Part shown: positions 1-10,150 of the stretch, one piece after another
Numbering within the stretch: position 1 is the first letter of the stretch
Layout of the letters: the number at the start of each line of letters is the position of its first letter
Assembly (NCBI GenBank): GCA_027422505.1
Contig: JAPQWV010000001.1
Coordinates: 8,122,001 to 8,186,000, forward strand
Source of the DNA: Craterostigma plantagineum
Taxonomy: Eukaryota > Streptophyta > Magnoliopsida > Lamiales > Linderniaceae
Direction: 5' to 3'
Length of the DNA stretch: 64,000 bases
Program-made: the position numbers and the translations under genes
The notes under the pieces: model-generated
The model's input: only the letters and a program-made list of their open reading frames with translations
Database searches by the model: none
Told to the model about the DNA's origin: nothing

Positions 1-2448
1 GGTATTGGGCACACTAACGTGATATAAGGGTTATCATGTTAGCATGAAACGATTTCGAGTCGGCAATGGATGTTTTGGGTAGAAGAAAATATTAGAATTT
101 AAGAATTTAGGATAAGATGGAACCAAGAACCTAGTTTCGAGTAGATGGATATACGAAGCTTTCGACCGAAAGTGATATATAAATTTAAGTTATGATCGAA
201 GGGAGAAAATTACTAGGTTTCGGGCGAATTAGGGACTAAAGGTTTAGGCAATTTTAAATTGAATAGGGTTTCGACCGAAACTATGGGATTACATAACTTT
301 CGGCCGAAACTTAACACCTTGGAGAAACACTTGGGCACGATAAATGGAGTTTCGATCGAAACTCGCCTAAATAATTAAAAATTGATCGATACTAAACCAA
401 TTGGAAATCGAATCGGGTGACGTGCTGATGACGTAAGCACACGGCGAAACTGAACGTTGGGCGATTTCATGAAGTTTCGATCGAAACTATCTCCATGCAT
501 AAGTAATCAATCAAAACTGGGTATTCAAATTATTAAATCGGGCGAAAGTGAAAAGGTGACGTCATGACGATAGCGGCGAAACCCTCCAAGCATGCATGTT
601 TCGAGCGAAACCAAGATGATGACGTCAGAGGACGGCGAAACTCCCTCATTATGGTGCTCAATCGAGCGAAACCCATAAATTGATCGAATATGGGACTTTC
701 GATCGAAAGAAAACTCGGCGAAGCCCATCCCACTTTTCGTTCTAATCGATCGAAAATTCATTTCTCCTCATGCAATGTTTCGGGCGAAACTAGTCCATGG
801 CAATTAATTGAAATTAGAACTTGATGGGAATGAGTTTCGACCGAAACTAGGATTTAAGGAACATCAATTGGACAAAATTAAATCGAGCGAAACGAATCCT
901 TGTAAATGAATTTCTATCGGGCGAAATCAATTCTAGCAACTAATCACTTTCGCCGAGCTCATCATGTTAGGAATTTCAATACCCTAACTTAGAATTATTT
1001 GGGGTTAGCAACTTAAGTGGAATTGAATCATTGGAAGTATCGATCGAAACCCAACCCTAAAATTAACACACTTTCGCCGAGGCACATAAGTTAGAATAAT
1101 TAATTCTAACATAACTTAGTATAGAAATCAAATGACTTAGGAAAATTCAGTAAGGCAAATTGAGTGGCTTGGAGTCTAGAAAATTTGTACCAGTCCAAAT
1201 AAGTAGTATGACAAAAATTAATTATTTCGACGAATTAGCTAAGAAAGCAAAGTACTGATACTCTAACTTTTTATGAAAAGGTCGGACGTTAGGGACCTCA
1301 CGAGACAATACGCTAACTTAAGCTCGGACGACAGGTAAGTAGAAATTCAACTACGACACGTAACCTGCCTGCGTCAAATTATGTGAATTACGTGCTCGTG
1401 AATTTTGTATGAAATGTGTACGTATGATACGATTAAATTATGTGCATAATGGCATGATTAGAATATGTACATGAGCATGGCATGAGCATTTGCACGCATG
1501 CGTAGTGTATAAGACGCGAGGTATGAGCGTGCGTAATACCGCCTGTGTGCGATGTATACTCGCCGATATTGGCGTCTGTGTCGACTCGAATGAAGAGTCA
1601 CGGCTTCCCCTATGCAGCCAGTAAGGCGAATGAAGCTATAAGGCCTGTATAAGAGGCTGGGGAAAATACCCCGTATGCGGGAGATGCAACCTGGAGGATG
1701 CGGCCCGGGGCACACGCTGAGTAAGGAAAGATTCCTTCGGGTGACCTTCTAGCGTGTAAAGCACCACCCGGAGGGAAGATTCCTTCGGGTGACCTCCGTG
1801 GTTAGTGGCCTCGGTGTTGGCTACCAGGGAGAAGCGCTCGCGTGGAGGCCACACTGAGTTAGGGAAGATTCCTTCGGATGACCTTCTAGTGTGTGAACCT
1901 CCACACTTGAGATCTCTAAGGATGGCGCATAGTGGGACTCAAAGCCGAGGGCCCGCATGAAGTAAGAGTATGAGTCGAGGGAAGAGTACGAGTATAAGAA
2001 AAAGAGTATGAGCGTTAGAAAACGACGGCGTGGATTGTCGATCGTTAGGACACGTGCATACATACATAATTTCTGCTTACTGAGCCTCGGTGGCTCATTC
2101 TTTACGTTACGTGTTGTAGGTTCTGCCAATCACGGTACGTGATCCGATCCTTATGCGAGGCCAATCTTTTGAAGCTATCCGGCTGCTTTTGAGGGGGGAG
2201 TGTGTGTATGGATGACGACCTGTGAAGGCCGGGCGCATAGGAAGCTTTTGCTGCACACGCACGCACTTATATTTTGTGTAGATACGATCAGGAAACTGTA
2301 GGACATTCTTTTGACTTGTATGTAGGACTTTCGCACGCAGTTTTAAAATGAAAAATTTTATCCGTAATTTCATGCTTTTGCGCGACAACACACCATTAAG
2401 CACTTAAGATTAGAACGGAATACGAGGTCGGGACGTCGGGTCTTGACA
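1..2448 (+). mobile_element. Long LTR (probably Ty3/gypsy), 5' end outside the window
   Basis: Non-coding. The first 1.1 kb is filled with TTTCGNNCGAAA palindromes and half-sites. About 1725-1910 holds three copies of a unit containing GATTCCTTCGG-TGACC. The stretch 2095-2230 (GTGTTGTAGGT, then a TTTTGAGG block, then ATGGATGACGACCTGTG) matches in order a block at 12915-13020 of the solo LTR at 10452-13210, so the two are related LTRs. The right end is placed at CTTGACA (2442-2448), a TG..CA-type terminus 22 bp past the stop codon of the neighbouring kinase. The left end and the TSD cannot be seen, so solo LTR versus full element is open. The Ty3/gypsy assignment is inference from LTR length and terminal style. 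Confidence 0.6.
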
Positions 2449-2469
2449 AGTTCATACCATAATCGAGTT

Positions 2470-5070
2470 CTAATTATTGTCGTGGCGTGCTATTTCCCTT
2501 GGAGCAATAAAAGGCTTCGGCGGAATCTTCAGTTCACAATCCATCACTTCGAGCATCTCAACAACTTTGTTCATCGGAGGCCGATCGCATGGCTTCATCT
2601 GAATGCACCAAAGAGCGACAATTATTATCCTCTTCACCATTTTCTTCTCCTCTTCGCTCGCATCGACCACCTCAATCTCCCTACCACAAGATATCTGATC
2701 GTAGACCCACGAAGGATAATAAACCCGACCCAAATCCTCTTCGAACGGGTTCGTATTTTTCATCCGACCCGCCATTTCCAACAACAACATCCCAAAGCTA
2801 TATATGTCTGCTTTGTACGAAACCCTTCAGATATTTCTGTAAAATATCTCGGGAGCCATGTCTCCCATCGTGCCCCTCGCATCCGTAATAACGTTGCTAT
2901 TAAGGGAGCTTCCATTCGCCGGATCGTAAAGCTTCGCCAGCCCAAAATCTGAGATCTTAGGGTTGAATTTCTCGTCGAGGAGTACGTTGTGAGGCTTAAT
3001 GTCGAAGTGCAATATCTGCATGGCGCAACCCTGGTGCAAGTATTCTATCCCACGAGCCACTCCGAGGGCAATTTCGTAAAGTTTCTCATACTTCAGTGCG
3101 AGCCCGTCTAATAGTTTTTCGTCGAAAATGTACCTATCGAGTGAGCCGTTGGGGAGGTATTCGTACACCAAAGCGCAGTTCGATTTGCGTACGCAGAAGC
3201 CTATGAGTTGTACAACGTTGCAATGGTGTATTCGGCCTATGGACGAAACTTCGCTTATGAATTCTTGTTCGTTGGATGTCGATCGTAAGTCCATGAGCTT
3301 TACTGCTACGTAAGGGCCGCTACGAAGCTTTCCTTTGTATACGGTTCCATAGCCTCCTTCCCCGAGTTTTTGATCGAAGTTGTTTGTCATTTTCTTGATC
3401 TCTGAGTAGGCGTAGTTTATTGGGGTGAGGTTGTTTTGGCTTTGGAGAAACTCTTCGATGCGTTCGTCAATGGATAAGTGTCTTCTCCGCCAGTTTCGAA
3501 CAGCGAGGGTGGTTAATATTGGTAAGCCAGCAATTACGAACCTCAGAGTTAATATTAGTCCAATTGCGATATATATCGAACAAAGAAGATGATGTAATTA
3601 GGTTCAGTCAGTGAGGTAAACGACTGATAATATTCCTTTTGTTCTTTCCTATCACAGTTACGAACACAATCGGTAAGAAACTTACCAAGTAAGCACAAAG
3701 GCCCTAGTGCCAAAACAGAATCTGAAAACAAAAATAAAAAACAGACATATAAGTAGAGCTGTTAATTGGGCCCGTGGGCCGCTGGCCCGCCAAGGTGTGG
3801 GCCTGGGCGGGCAGGCTATTATATTTTATATCATATATTAATTAATTAATGATTCATTAGTTATGGTATAAATAATGATATATTTTTTGATGAATAGATA
3901 ATTAATGTATATAATTTATTATAAATATCATAATTAATTAAATAATTCTTAACAAATTTAAAATTTTGAATTAAAAGGTAATATAAAATAATTCTCCCAT
4001 GCGGGCGGCCCTCGGCCCGCAGCGGAGCGGGCTGGCCTTATTTTCTAAATCCTGTCTTAACTCTTATGATGGGCCAGCCGGCACCGCCCCTAAGTCGGGC
4101 TTTGGCGGGCTACGTGCCGACCCGGCCCTCTGGCCCGTTTTGACCGTACTACATGAAAGCAAATCATAGTCATTTCTCGAAAGAAAAAAAATTCGAACGA
4201 ACCATAACCAATACTAAAAAGAGAGACTTTGCACACTCACATATCGGTATCCAGTGGGGATCTGCATTTTAAAGTGAAAGCAGAGCGGAATATTACATCA
4301 GTGGTGAAATGAAATCAAAAAATGAACGAAAAGTAAGTGAACTTTGTATTGAAAAACAAGTTAAGGGGTAGTTTCTTACACCAAAAAAACTCAGCCCCAT
4401 AAGCCAAGCAATCATAAATGTTAGCCAGAGAATAAGAAGATGAAGAATTTCCTTTATGTAAGCCCATAGCCGAGATTGGAACAACCTTGTCGACAGCGCA
4501 CATGTCTTCTATTTCGGACACTCTTAATTCATTTTCAACGACGAGCACATAGCTGAATAAAATCTCCGAAGAATTCGACAAGAATCTGCTTCTTCTGTTA
4601 CCGCAAAATGCTGTTGCTCTGATGTAATTGGGATTTGTTGGAGTAAGACAGTGTATAAAGACGACCTGAAAGTTATTTCTATCAGAAATGCCGCTGTAGT
4701 AATTATATGGCCAATCACCGAAGTAATGAGCTGGGCAAGAAGATAGGTTGTCCCTGTTTATACTTGGGTCGACAAGCCTTATTGATGATGTGTTGCCATA
4801 ATTGATATCTTTCACGATATATTGGGTTGACCATATGTTGAGTATAGTCAGATTGTTCTGGCAATCTAAAACGAATCCAGTGCGGTTATTTCGTGGACCG
4901 TTATATCCACATTTTGGGGGGCTTTCTCGTAATCTGAAGGGATATCTTATGCTTTTGACCTCATCGCAAGAAGATGGAGCGCAAGATGAAGAAGAAGAAG
5001 TTGAAATATGTACTTTGAGGAAGAAGAAGAAGAAGAAGGAGATGACGTAATAAAGATGGATTCCTGACAT
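2470..5070 (-). pseudogene. LRK10L-type receptor-like kinase, disabled
   Basis: Two coding blocks read on the minus strand. Exon 1 (5070-4380) begins with a hydrophobic signal peptide and has the cysteine-rich wall-associated-kinase galacturonan-binding (GUB_WAK) type ectodomain (SIRYPFRL, CGYNGP, CAVDKVVP). It ends at a GTAAG donor. Exon 2 starts at a CAG acceptor (3721) and carries a C-rich segment, a transmembrane helix (about 3520-3580), the [15 protein letters not shown] juxtamembrane motif and a Ser/Thr kinase domain: [12 protein letters not shown]-loop, VKL lysine, [10 protein letters not shown] catalytic loop, DFGLAKL and MAPE. The family works at the plasma membrane in signalling. 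Two lesions are visible. A frame change near 3570-3590 separates the C-rich segment from the transmembrane helix. A TGA at 2829-2827 stands between RNI and RVSYKADIYSFGM, where the family has glycine. The kinase continues in the same frame after it to the stop at 2470. A single-base read error at either site is possible. Confidence 0.8.
3754..4151. mobile_element. Non-autonomous hAT-like element in the kinase intron
   Basis: It starts TAGAGCTGTTAATTGGGC and ends GGCCCGTTTTGACCGTACTA, with imperfect terminal inverted repeats and GGCCCG-rich subterminal blocks around an AT-rich core. The flanks catataag (3746-3753) and catgaaag (4152-4159) agree at 6 of 8 positions, consistent with an old 8-bp hAT duplication. 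It sits between exons 1 and 2 of the LRK10L-type gene and so need not affect the protein. Confidence 0.7.
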
Positions 5071-5160
5071 GATTATTATGGCTGGATGGAGTATTACGAT
5101 GATCTATCTTCTGCATTTTATTTATTCCTTGTGCATGAGATGAAGATTGGAAACTCACTT

Positions 5161-5651
5161 CTCACCAATTGAGTCACATCAATTCCTAGTTTTTCTCATT
5201 TTCTTCTTTTTTTTCTTTTAATCTTTGGAGTGTGTTTGAAATGGTGTATCCATGCTTAAATATCCCAAGACGAAAAATATAAAAAATTATCGGTCATTTC
5301 TATAACGAATTGTTACATAGTAGAATGAAGTTTGTAAATATAGATACGTATTTGGTTTAGAATACCATTTTATCATCATTTACGTAATCTTTATGTATAT
5401 AATATTATATTACGTACCGTAGTACGTGTTTGTGTGGTACCTAATTCCAAAGTATCTTATATGATATATCCGCAATACATTACTCTTTGAACCTAAAATT
5501 TCTTATATGATTTAACTTCATTGAAGCATGTATTTATATTTAAAAATTTTATTCTGCATATTTAAAAAACACTGAGAATGACTTGATTTGACATTTTCTT
5601 TCTATACTTGGGCTATTTAGTGGTAAACTTTCCTTTTGGTAGTATTATTAA
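5161..5651. other. AT-rich upstream region of the kinase gene
   Basis: No coding signal and no clear repeat boundary. The stretch 5030-5160, just upstream of the start codon, is the part duplicated at 6280-6400. Otherwise I see nothing specific. Confidence 0.5.
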
Positions 5652-6058
5652 GGGGCATTTTCGAATTGACCCTATTATGGGGCATTTTCATTTCAGACTC
5701 CACATAAGTATCGATTCAGGCCCTCTTGGCAAAAAATTTAGTTTTAAGGACTCATTTTCTGCAGTACCACTTCATTGCTCTGACATACTAGTATGTTGAA
5801 ATTTTATAACACAATCATAATCCGGTACCAGTTTATGATCATTTGATACCAGTTCATTTTCTTCAGTACCACTTCATTGCTCTGACATACCAGTATGTTA
5901 AAAGTTTGTACACAAAACGATCATTTTATACCAGTTAATATATCTTTTATACCACTTTTTTACGCTACACAACAATCGATCCTTTAACCTAAAAAATTCT
6001 CAAACATGGCCTGTATTCGAAATAAAACGCTTAATGGGGCCTGATTTCGAATTGACCC
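5652..6058. mobile_element. Mutator-type MITE, CAGTACC family, copy 1
   Basis: Flanked by a perfect 9-bp duplication tattattaa (5643-5651 and 6059-6067). It begins GGGGCATTTTCGAATTGACC and ends in TTTCGAATTGACCC, so the termini are related inverted sequences. The core has CAGTACCACTTCATTGCTCT twice plus GGTACCAGTT variants. It is closely similar to 59495-59880. The 9-bp TSD points to Mutator-like mobilisation. No ORF of note. Confidence 0.8.
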
Positions 6059-6075
6059 TATTATTAAAGTAGTCT

Positions 6076-6400
6076 TTCAAATGCAATGTAGGGAGAGATT
6101 CAGTCTTAACTAAATCGTGAGTTCATAGATTTCGTAGACATGAGATTTTAGATTTCCTTAAACCAAACAATACCAAAGTATTGTTGTATACAACTAACGT
6201 CTTGCCCAATCGAGAAAAGAAATAATAAACAATCAGTGTCTATGACTAATTCTGCTCCACTAATACTAATGTTAATAAACAATAAGAAGAGGATGACGTA
6301 ATAAAGATGGATTCTTGACATGATTATTATGGTTGGATTGGATGGAGTATTACGACGTCTGCTTTTATTTATTTCCTTGTGCATGAGATGGTCTCTTTTT
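6076..6400 (-). pseudogene. Duplicated 5' scrap of the LRK10L-type gene
   Basis: The minus strand reads MSRIHLYYVILFLLFINISI, nearly the signal peptide of the kinase at 5070 (MSGIHLYYVI), then loses similarity after about 25 residues. The upstream DNA at 6280-6400 is almost identical to 5035-5150 (shared GATGACGTAATAAAGATGG, GACATGATTATTATGG and CTTGTGCATGAGATG). A local duplication therefore copied the promoter and first codons only. No kinase sequence is attached, so this is a fragment and not a gene. Confidence 0.7.
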
Positions 6401-6514
6401 AAGTTTGTGGAAATTCACGTCACTTCACTGCACACCCGAAGACCATTTTAATTTCATTTTTTTTTTCTTTGTTTTCATCTTAGGAGTGTGTTTGGTCATT
6501 CAAATTAAATAATA

Positions 6515-6720
6515 AAGGTACGGAGAGATTCAGTGTAACTAAATTGTCCTGTGTGTTTGTAGATTTCTTACACGAGATTTTAGATTCCTTAAACCAAGAA
6601 ATAACAGTAATTATTCTATACATCTATCTTATGTCTCGCCAGATCGAGAAATGATAAACAATCAGTTTCCATTGGACTAATTCTGCTTAATAACTACAAT
6701 ACAAATGTCGATGAAATTAT
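6515..6720 (-). repeat. Second copy of the duplicated kinase-flank sequence
   Basis: Similar to 6088-6290: GAGAGATTCAGT, CACGAGATTTTAGATT, CCTTAAACCAA, a shared CGAGAAA block and ACAATCAGT follow in the same order. With 6076-6400 it forms a tandem duplication of roughly 430 bp downstream of the kinase promoter copy. Confidence 0.6.
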
Positions 6721-7478
6721 TTCCACTTCATCAATGTGCCGATCGAGTCAATATTTCAATTCAACGAGAAGGACTTCGATGTGCCCGGACAAGTAGTCAA
6801 TATAAAATTATCTAGTGATGATTTATATATCAACCAATTTCTCTTAAGAAAGAAACCGTGTGGGCCTAAATGAAAGTCATAAAGTCAAGATTGTCACCTA
6901 TAATATAATGTCTTATAGAAAGACAATTCCCACTCCCTGAATGCTTTGTTTCATCGAAAATCCACCAAATTCCATTAGTTTTTCCGCCTTAATTAGATGA
7001 TATCTTTTTATTTCAGTTTGATTGAGACTTGAGAGGTAATAAATACATCAAGAGGTAATAATAAATCAAGAGGTACTTAAGGTAAAATCCAATTCAAAAT
7101 CTACCATTTACTCCTATAATCTGCGAGAGATTAATATAACTAATATATTCTAAGATATGACTTACAAAACTAGTTAACTTTTAATACGGTTACAAAACTA
7201 AACAACTTTGTAAATTTTAATAATGTTATTGTCTTTTTACTTACTATTATGATCTCACAATAGCATGCTAATTGTTAATAATTATATTTTAAACATCAAA
7301 TTATTTTAGTTTTATTTCTCGTGCACGTGGGGATCCGCCCCGAAAATGGAGGAAAATTACCGATTTTATTCCTTCGGACCAGGATAGGGCGTGTCTCTCA
7401 TAGTTAGCGGGAAAAGGACTTATAGTCTCCATCTCATTCTCCATGGGATAAAATCATGAAAATAACCATTTTATAATA
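6721..7478. other. AT-rich non-coding stretch with a hAT-like remnant
   Basis: No gene is supported. At 7322-7450 there is GGGGATCCGCCCCGAAAATGG followed by an ATTTTATTCC block, a style seen in degenerate non-autonomous hAT repeats, but no ends or TSD can be set. Confidence 0.35.
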
Positions 7479-7887
7479 GGGGCAGTTGAAGGTAAGGACC
7501 AAACATAAGTTTTATTTAGAGTTAAGAACCTTGTCAGAAAATTTTTAGGGTTAAGACCCGATACACTTAAGTGTTTTTCAGTACTACTTCATGGACCTGT
7601 AGTAACACTTCATGGGTCTGTAGCACCACTTCATGGTTCTGCAGTACCATTTCATCGTTCTGCAGTACTACTTAATTGTTTCGCATTACCACTTCATCGT
7701 TTTGCAGCACCACTTCTGTGTTCTAAGATAATGCAAAACCATCGTCCGATATCAGTTCATATACACTGGATAACACCATGTCCTTATCTCTAAGTTTCGT
7801 CCAAATTGGGTCTTGAACCCAAAAAAAAAATTTACAGTCCTGAATCCCAACTTAAAACACTTTTGTGGCCCGAAATTTAGTTTGCAC
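7479..7887. mobile_element. Mutator-type MITE, CAGTACC family, copy 2
   Basis: Perfect 9-bp TSD tttataata (7470-7478 and 7888-7896). It starts GGGGCAGTTGAAGG. The middle is a degenerate tandem array of a roughly 20-bp unit, CAGTACCACTTCATNGTTCTG-like, with at least seven repeats between 7580 and 7715. It belongs with 5652-6058, 55389-55639 and 59495-59880. Confidence 0.75.
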
Positions 7888-7896
7888 TTTATAATA

Positions 7897-9410
7897 TTGT
7901 ATATAAATAATATTTAAAATATAATTTAATTATTATATCTAATTATATAAAATAAATTCACGAGTTAGAATCCATGCGAATTGAAGACATATGGACCGTC
8001 ACTGTTTGCTTGGAGGGAACGAGGAAAGAAGACAGTCTGAAACTCAAACGATCGTTTCTTATGTTACAAAGCAATTGGGGTTAAAATTATAACTATTAAT
8101 AATTATTTTAGTGTTTTGAGATAATGAAGCTGAAAATGTATAATATGAAAAAAGATTGTGGTGAAAAGTGAAAATAACAATCAAAGTTGAAAAAAAAGTT
8201 GGCTAGTCTTGTAATTAACTTTTTAAAATAGGAACAAATTGAATTTAATAATCCACCTGTATTTCATCTTATAAAAATAAACATAACATCAATTACTTAT
8301 GAATAAAACCCAACAATAATGTAATATCTTCTCAATTAGACTTAGTGAACGTTAACCTTTTATAGTAGGTAGAAATCTTGATAAAAATATTGTTGATAAA
8401 CTATTTTAGGGAGAAAACTCAAATAGTCCCGATGTTTGTGACAAATTTAGTCGTCGATGTTGTCAATTTTGAACTATTTTAGCCCATTCTTAGTATGATC
8501 GTTCATTTTGACGGAAAATTGAAATACACGTTGACATATGATTGGTTAGATTTAAAAAAATATAATTTAATATAAGAAAATGAAAAAATTTCGAAAAAAA
8601 TAGTGATAACTAGAAATAAAATAAAAATAAAGAGAATAAAAATTTAATTTGTAAATAATACATTGAAATCAAGTAGATAACAACGTGGAATAACATTTGA
8701 AAAATAATAAATTAAGTTAAAATAAAACAAAAGAGAAAATAAATAAAAATAAATACAAAAGTAAGGTTAAAAATAAAAATAGAAAATATATTTATTTGTT
8801 AACAACTAAAAAAGAGGTAGAAACGGAAATAAATATAAAAAAACGCAACTGAAGTTTGAGAGAATTTGCATTTCTATCCCTGCTAAATTTCGCGGACCAA
8901 ATCATCCCAATTTCCAACAATACTTTTTAAAAGAAGTACTGTACTTATATTACAAGAATAACTTAAAAGTATTGGCGAGTTCTTTTAAAATTAGATACTT
9001 TTGTAATTTCAACTATTAACTATTAAAATCACAAACTTCAATACTAAACTAACATTAAATATAATTATATTTTAAGCAAAAGATAGAGCGTGCCAAAAAT
9101 AACAAGCATATTTAATGAAATCATACCTGAATTGTTTAGTAAAATTGAAAAGAATAAACATCCTAAGAATGAAAACAATTAAAAAATAAAAGAAATAATT
9201 AAAAAGGTTAGAAGGGAATAAAAACAAAAAAAAAAACTATACTCCTATATAATTGGTGTAGGATGGTCATACACTGTCACATTTAGTATGTCATTTATTT
9301 TCGATTTAGCCTTTTTATTTATAATTTAATTAATTTAACAATTTTCATATCACTTTTAATTTTTTATTTATTGTGTTATGCACTATTGTATTCTTCAGAT
9401 TTTAAAAATA
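7897..9410. other. AT-rich intergenic sequence
   Basis: Very A-rich, with long AAATAAA runs at 8560-8850 and 9170-9240. No coding potential, RNA gene or clear element boundary is visible. A phrase at 8405-8520 (AACTCAAATAGTCCC..GATGTTTG) resembles the end of a dispersed plant repeat, but I cannot find its partner end. Confidence 0.4.
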
Positions 9411-9423
9411 CTAGATGAGAAAG

Positions 9424-9440
9424 GCCGCACGTTGTGCGGC
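9424..9440 (-). terminator. Helitron 3' terminal hairpin
   Basis: GCCGCAC (9424-9430), loop GTT, GTGCGGC (9434-9440): a perfect 7-bp GC-rich stem lying 12 bp from the CTAG terminus. This is the position and form of the hairpin that signals the end of rolling-circle transposition in Helitrons. Confidence 0.7.
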
Positions 9441-9508
9441 TGCAGCGAGATTTTGACCCGGAATAGGAGTCACACAAAAATAGGAATACGTATAAGCAGG
9501 TGTAAAGT

Positions 9509-10104
9509 TGTTGGGTTATTTGGGCTCCCAACTATGTGGATAAAAGCCCAGCTCTTAGCCCACTTAACACCAAGTTGTAGCAGCTAGATCTCGACCTACC
9601 AAAGAGAGAGAGAGTTAAGGATCGATCGATTTATTCCACAAAAGAAGAAAAATTTTCAGCAACTTTCCTGACAGCGGCAGCTTCTAATTTCTCACATTTG
9701 GAGGGGCAAACTTTGTCCGATTGGCCTGAAATTTCAGGAGAAGGTAGAAGACTCATTGGTCTTCATTCTCCCTGAAGTATTTTCATTTCGAGGTCTGGTT
9801 TGTGAGTTACGAATTTTTGAAATCTGCTGCGATTTTCTGTGACGAATTTGATCTTTTGATCTTGTTTTGAGTTGTGGTGCTTTTGGAGCTTTGATTTGGT
9901 GTTCATAGCTCGTTTGTGGCATTGGGTGTGGTGTAATTCGTTGCACTTGAAGTGGTGATAGTGGATTGTGGATCGTTTGGTCCCGTGGTTTTTACCCCGT
10001 CGATTTGAAGGGGTTTTTCCATATTATATCGCCGTGTTGATTTCCGTTATATTTTCGCTGCGTTGATTAGTTGCGCTACCAATATTCTACCCGAGTGTTT
10101 GTTT
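9509..10104 (+). repeat. 5' LTR of the nested Copia
   Basis: Aligns along its length with 16745-17337 (shared start TGTTGGGTTATTTGGGCTCC, shared end CCGAGTGTTTGTTT). Past 10104 it no longer matches the last 20 or so bases of the 3' LTR. The expected TGGTATCAGAGC primer-binding site is only approximated at 10129-10146. The terminal part of this LTR and the PBS therefore appear altered. Confidence 0.85.
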
Positions 10105-10150
10105 CGAGAGCTTTTGGTTGATTTTGTTGGTATTCTTTGATCAGTGCAGG

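Noticed and set aside
1..1100. CRISPR-like or satellite array
   Set aside because: Palindromes are irregularly spaced with no constant repeat length, and the sequence is eukaryotic.
1458..2403. Several 70-100-codon minus-strand ORFs
   Set aside because: They lie in LTR sequence with tandem repeats, and no domain or conserved motif is seen.
2443..2952. 169-codon plus-strand ORF
   Set aside because: It is the antisense shadow of the kinase domain, with no family features of its own.
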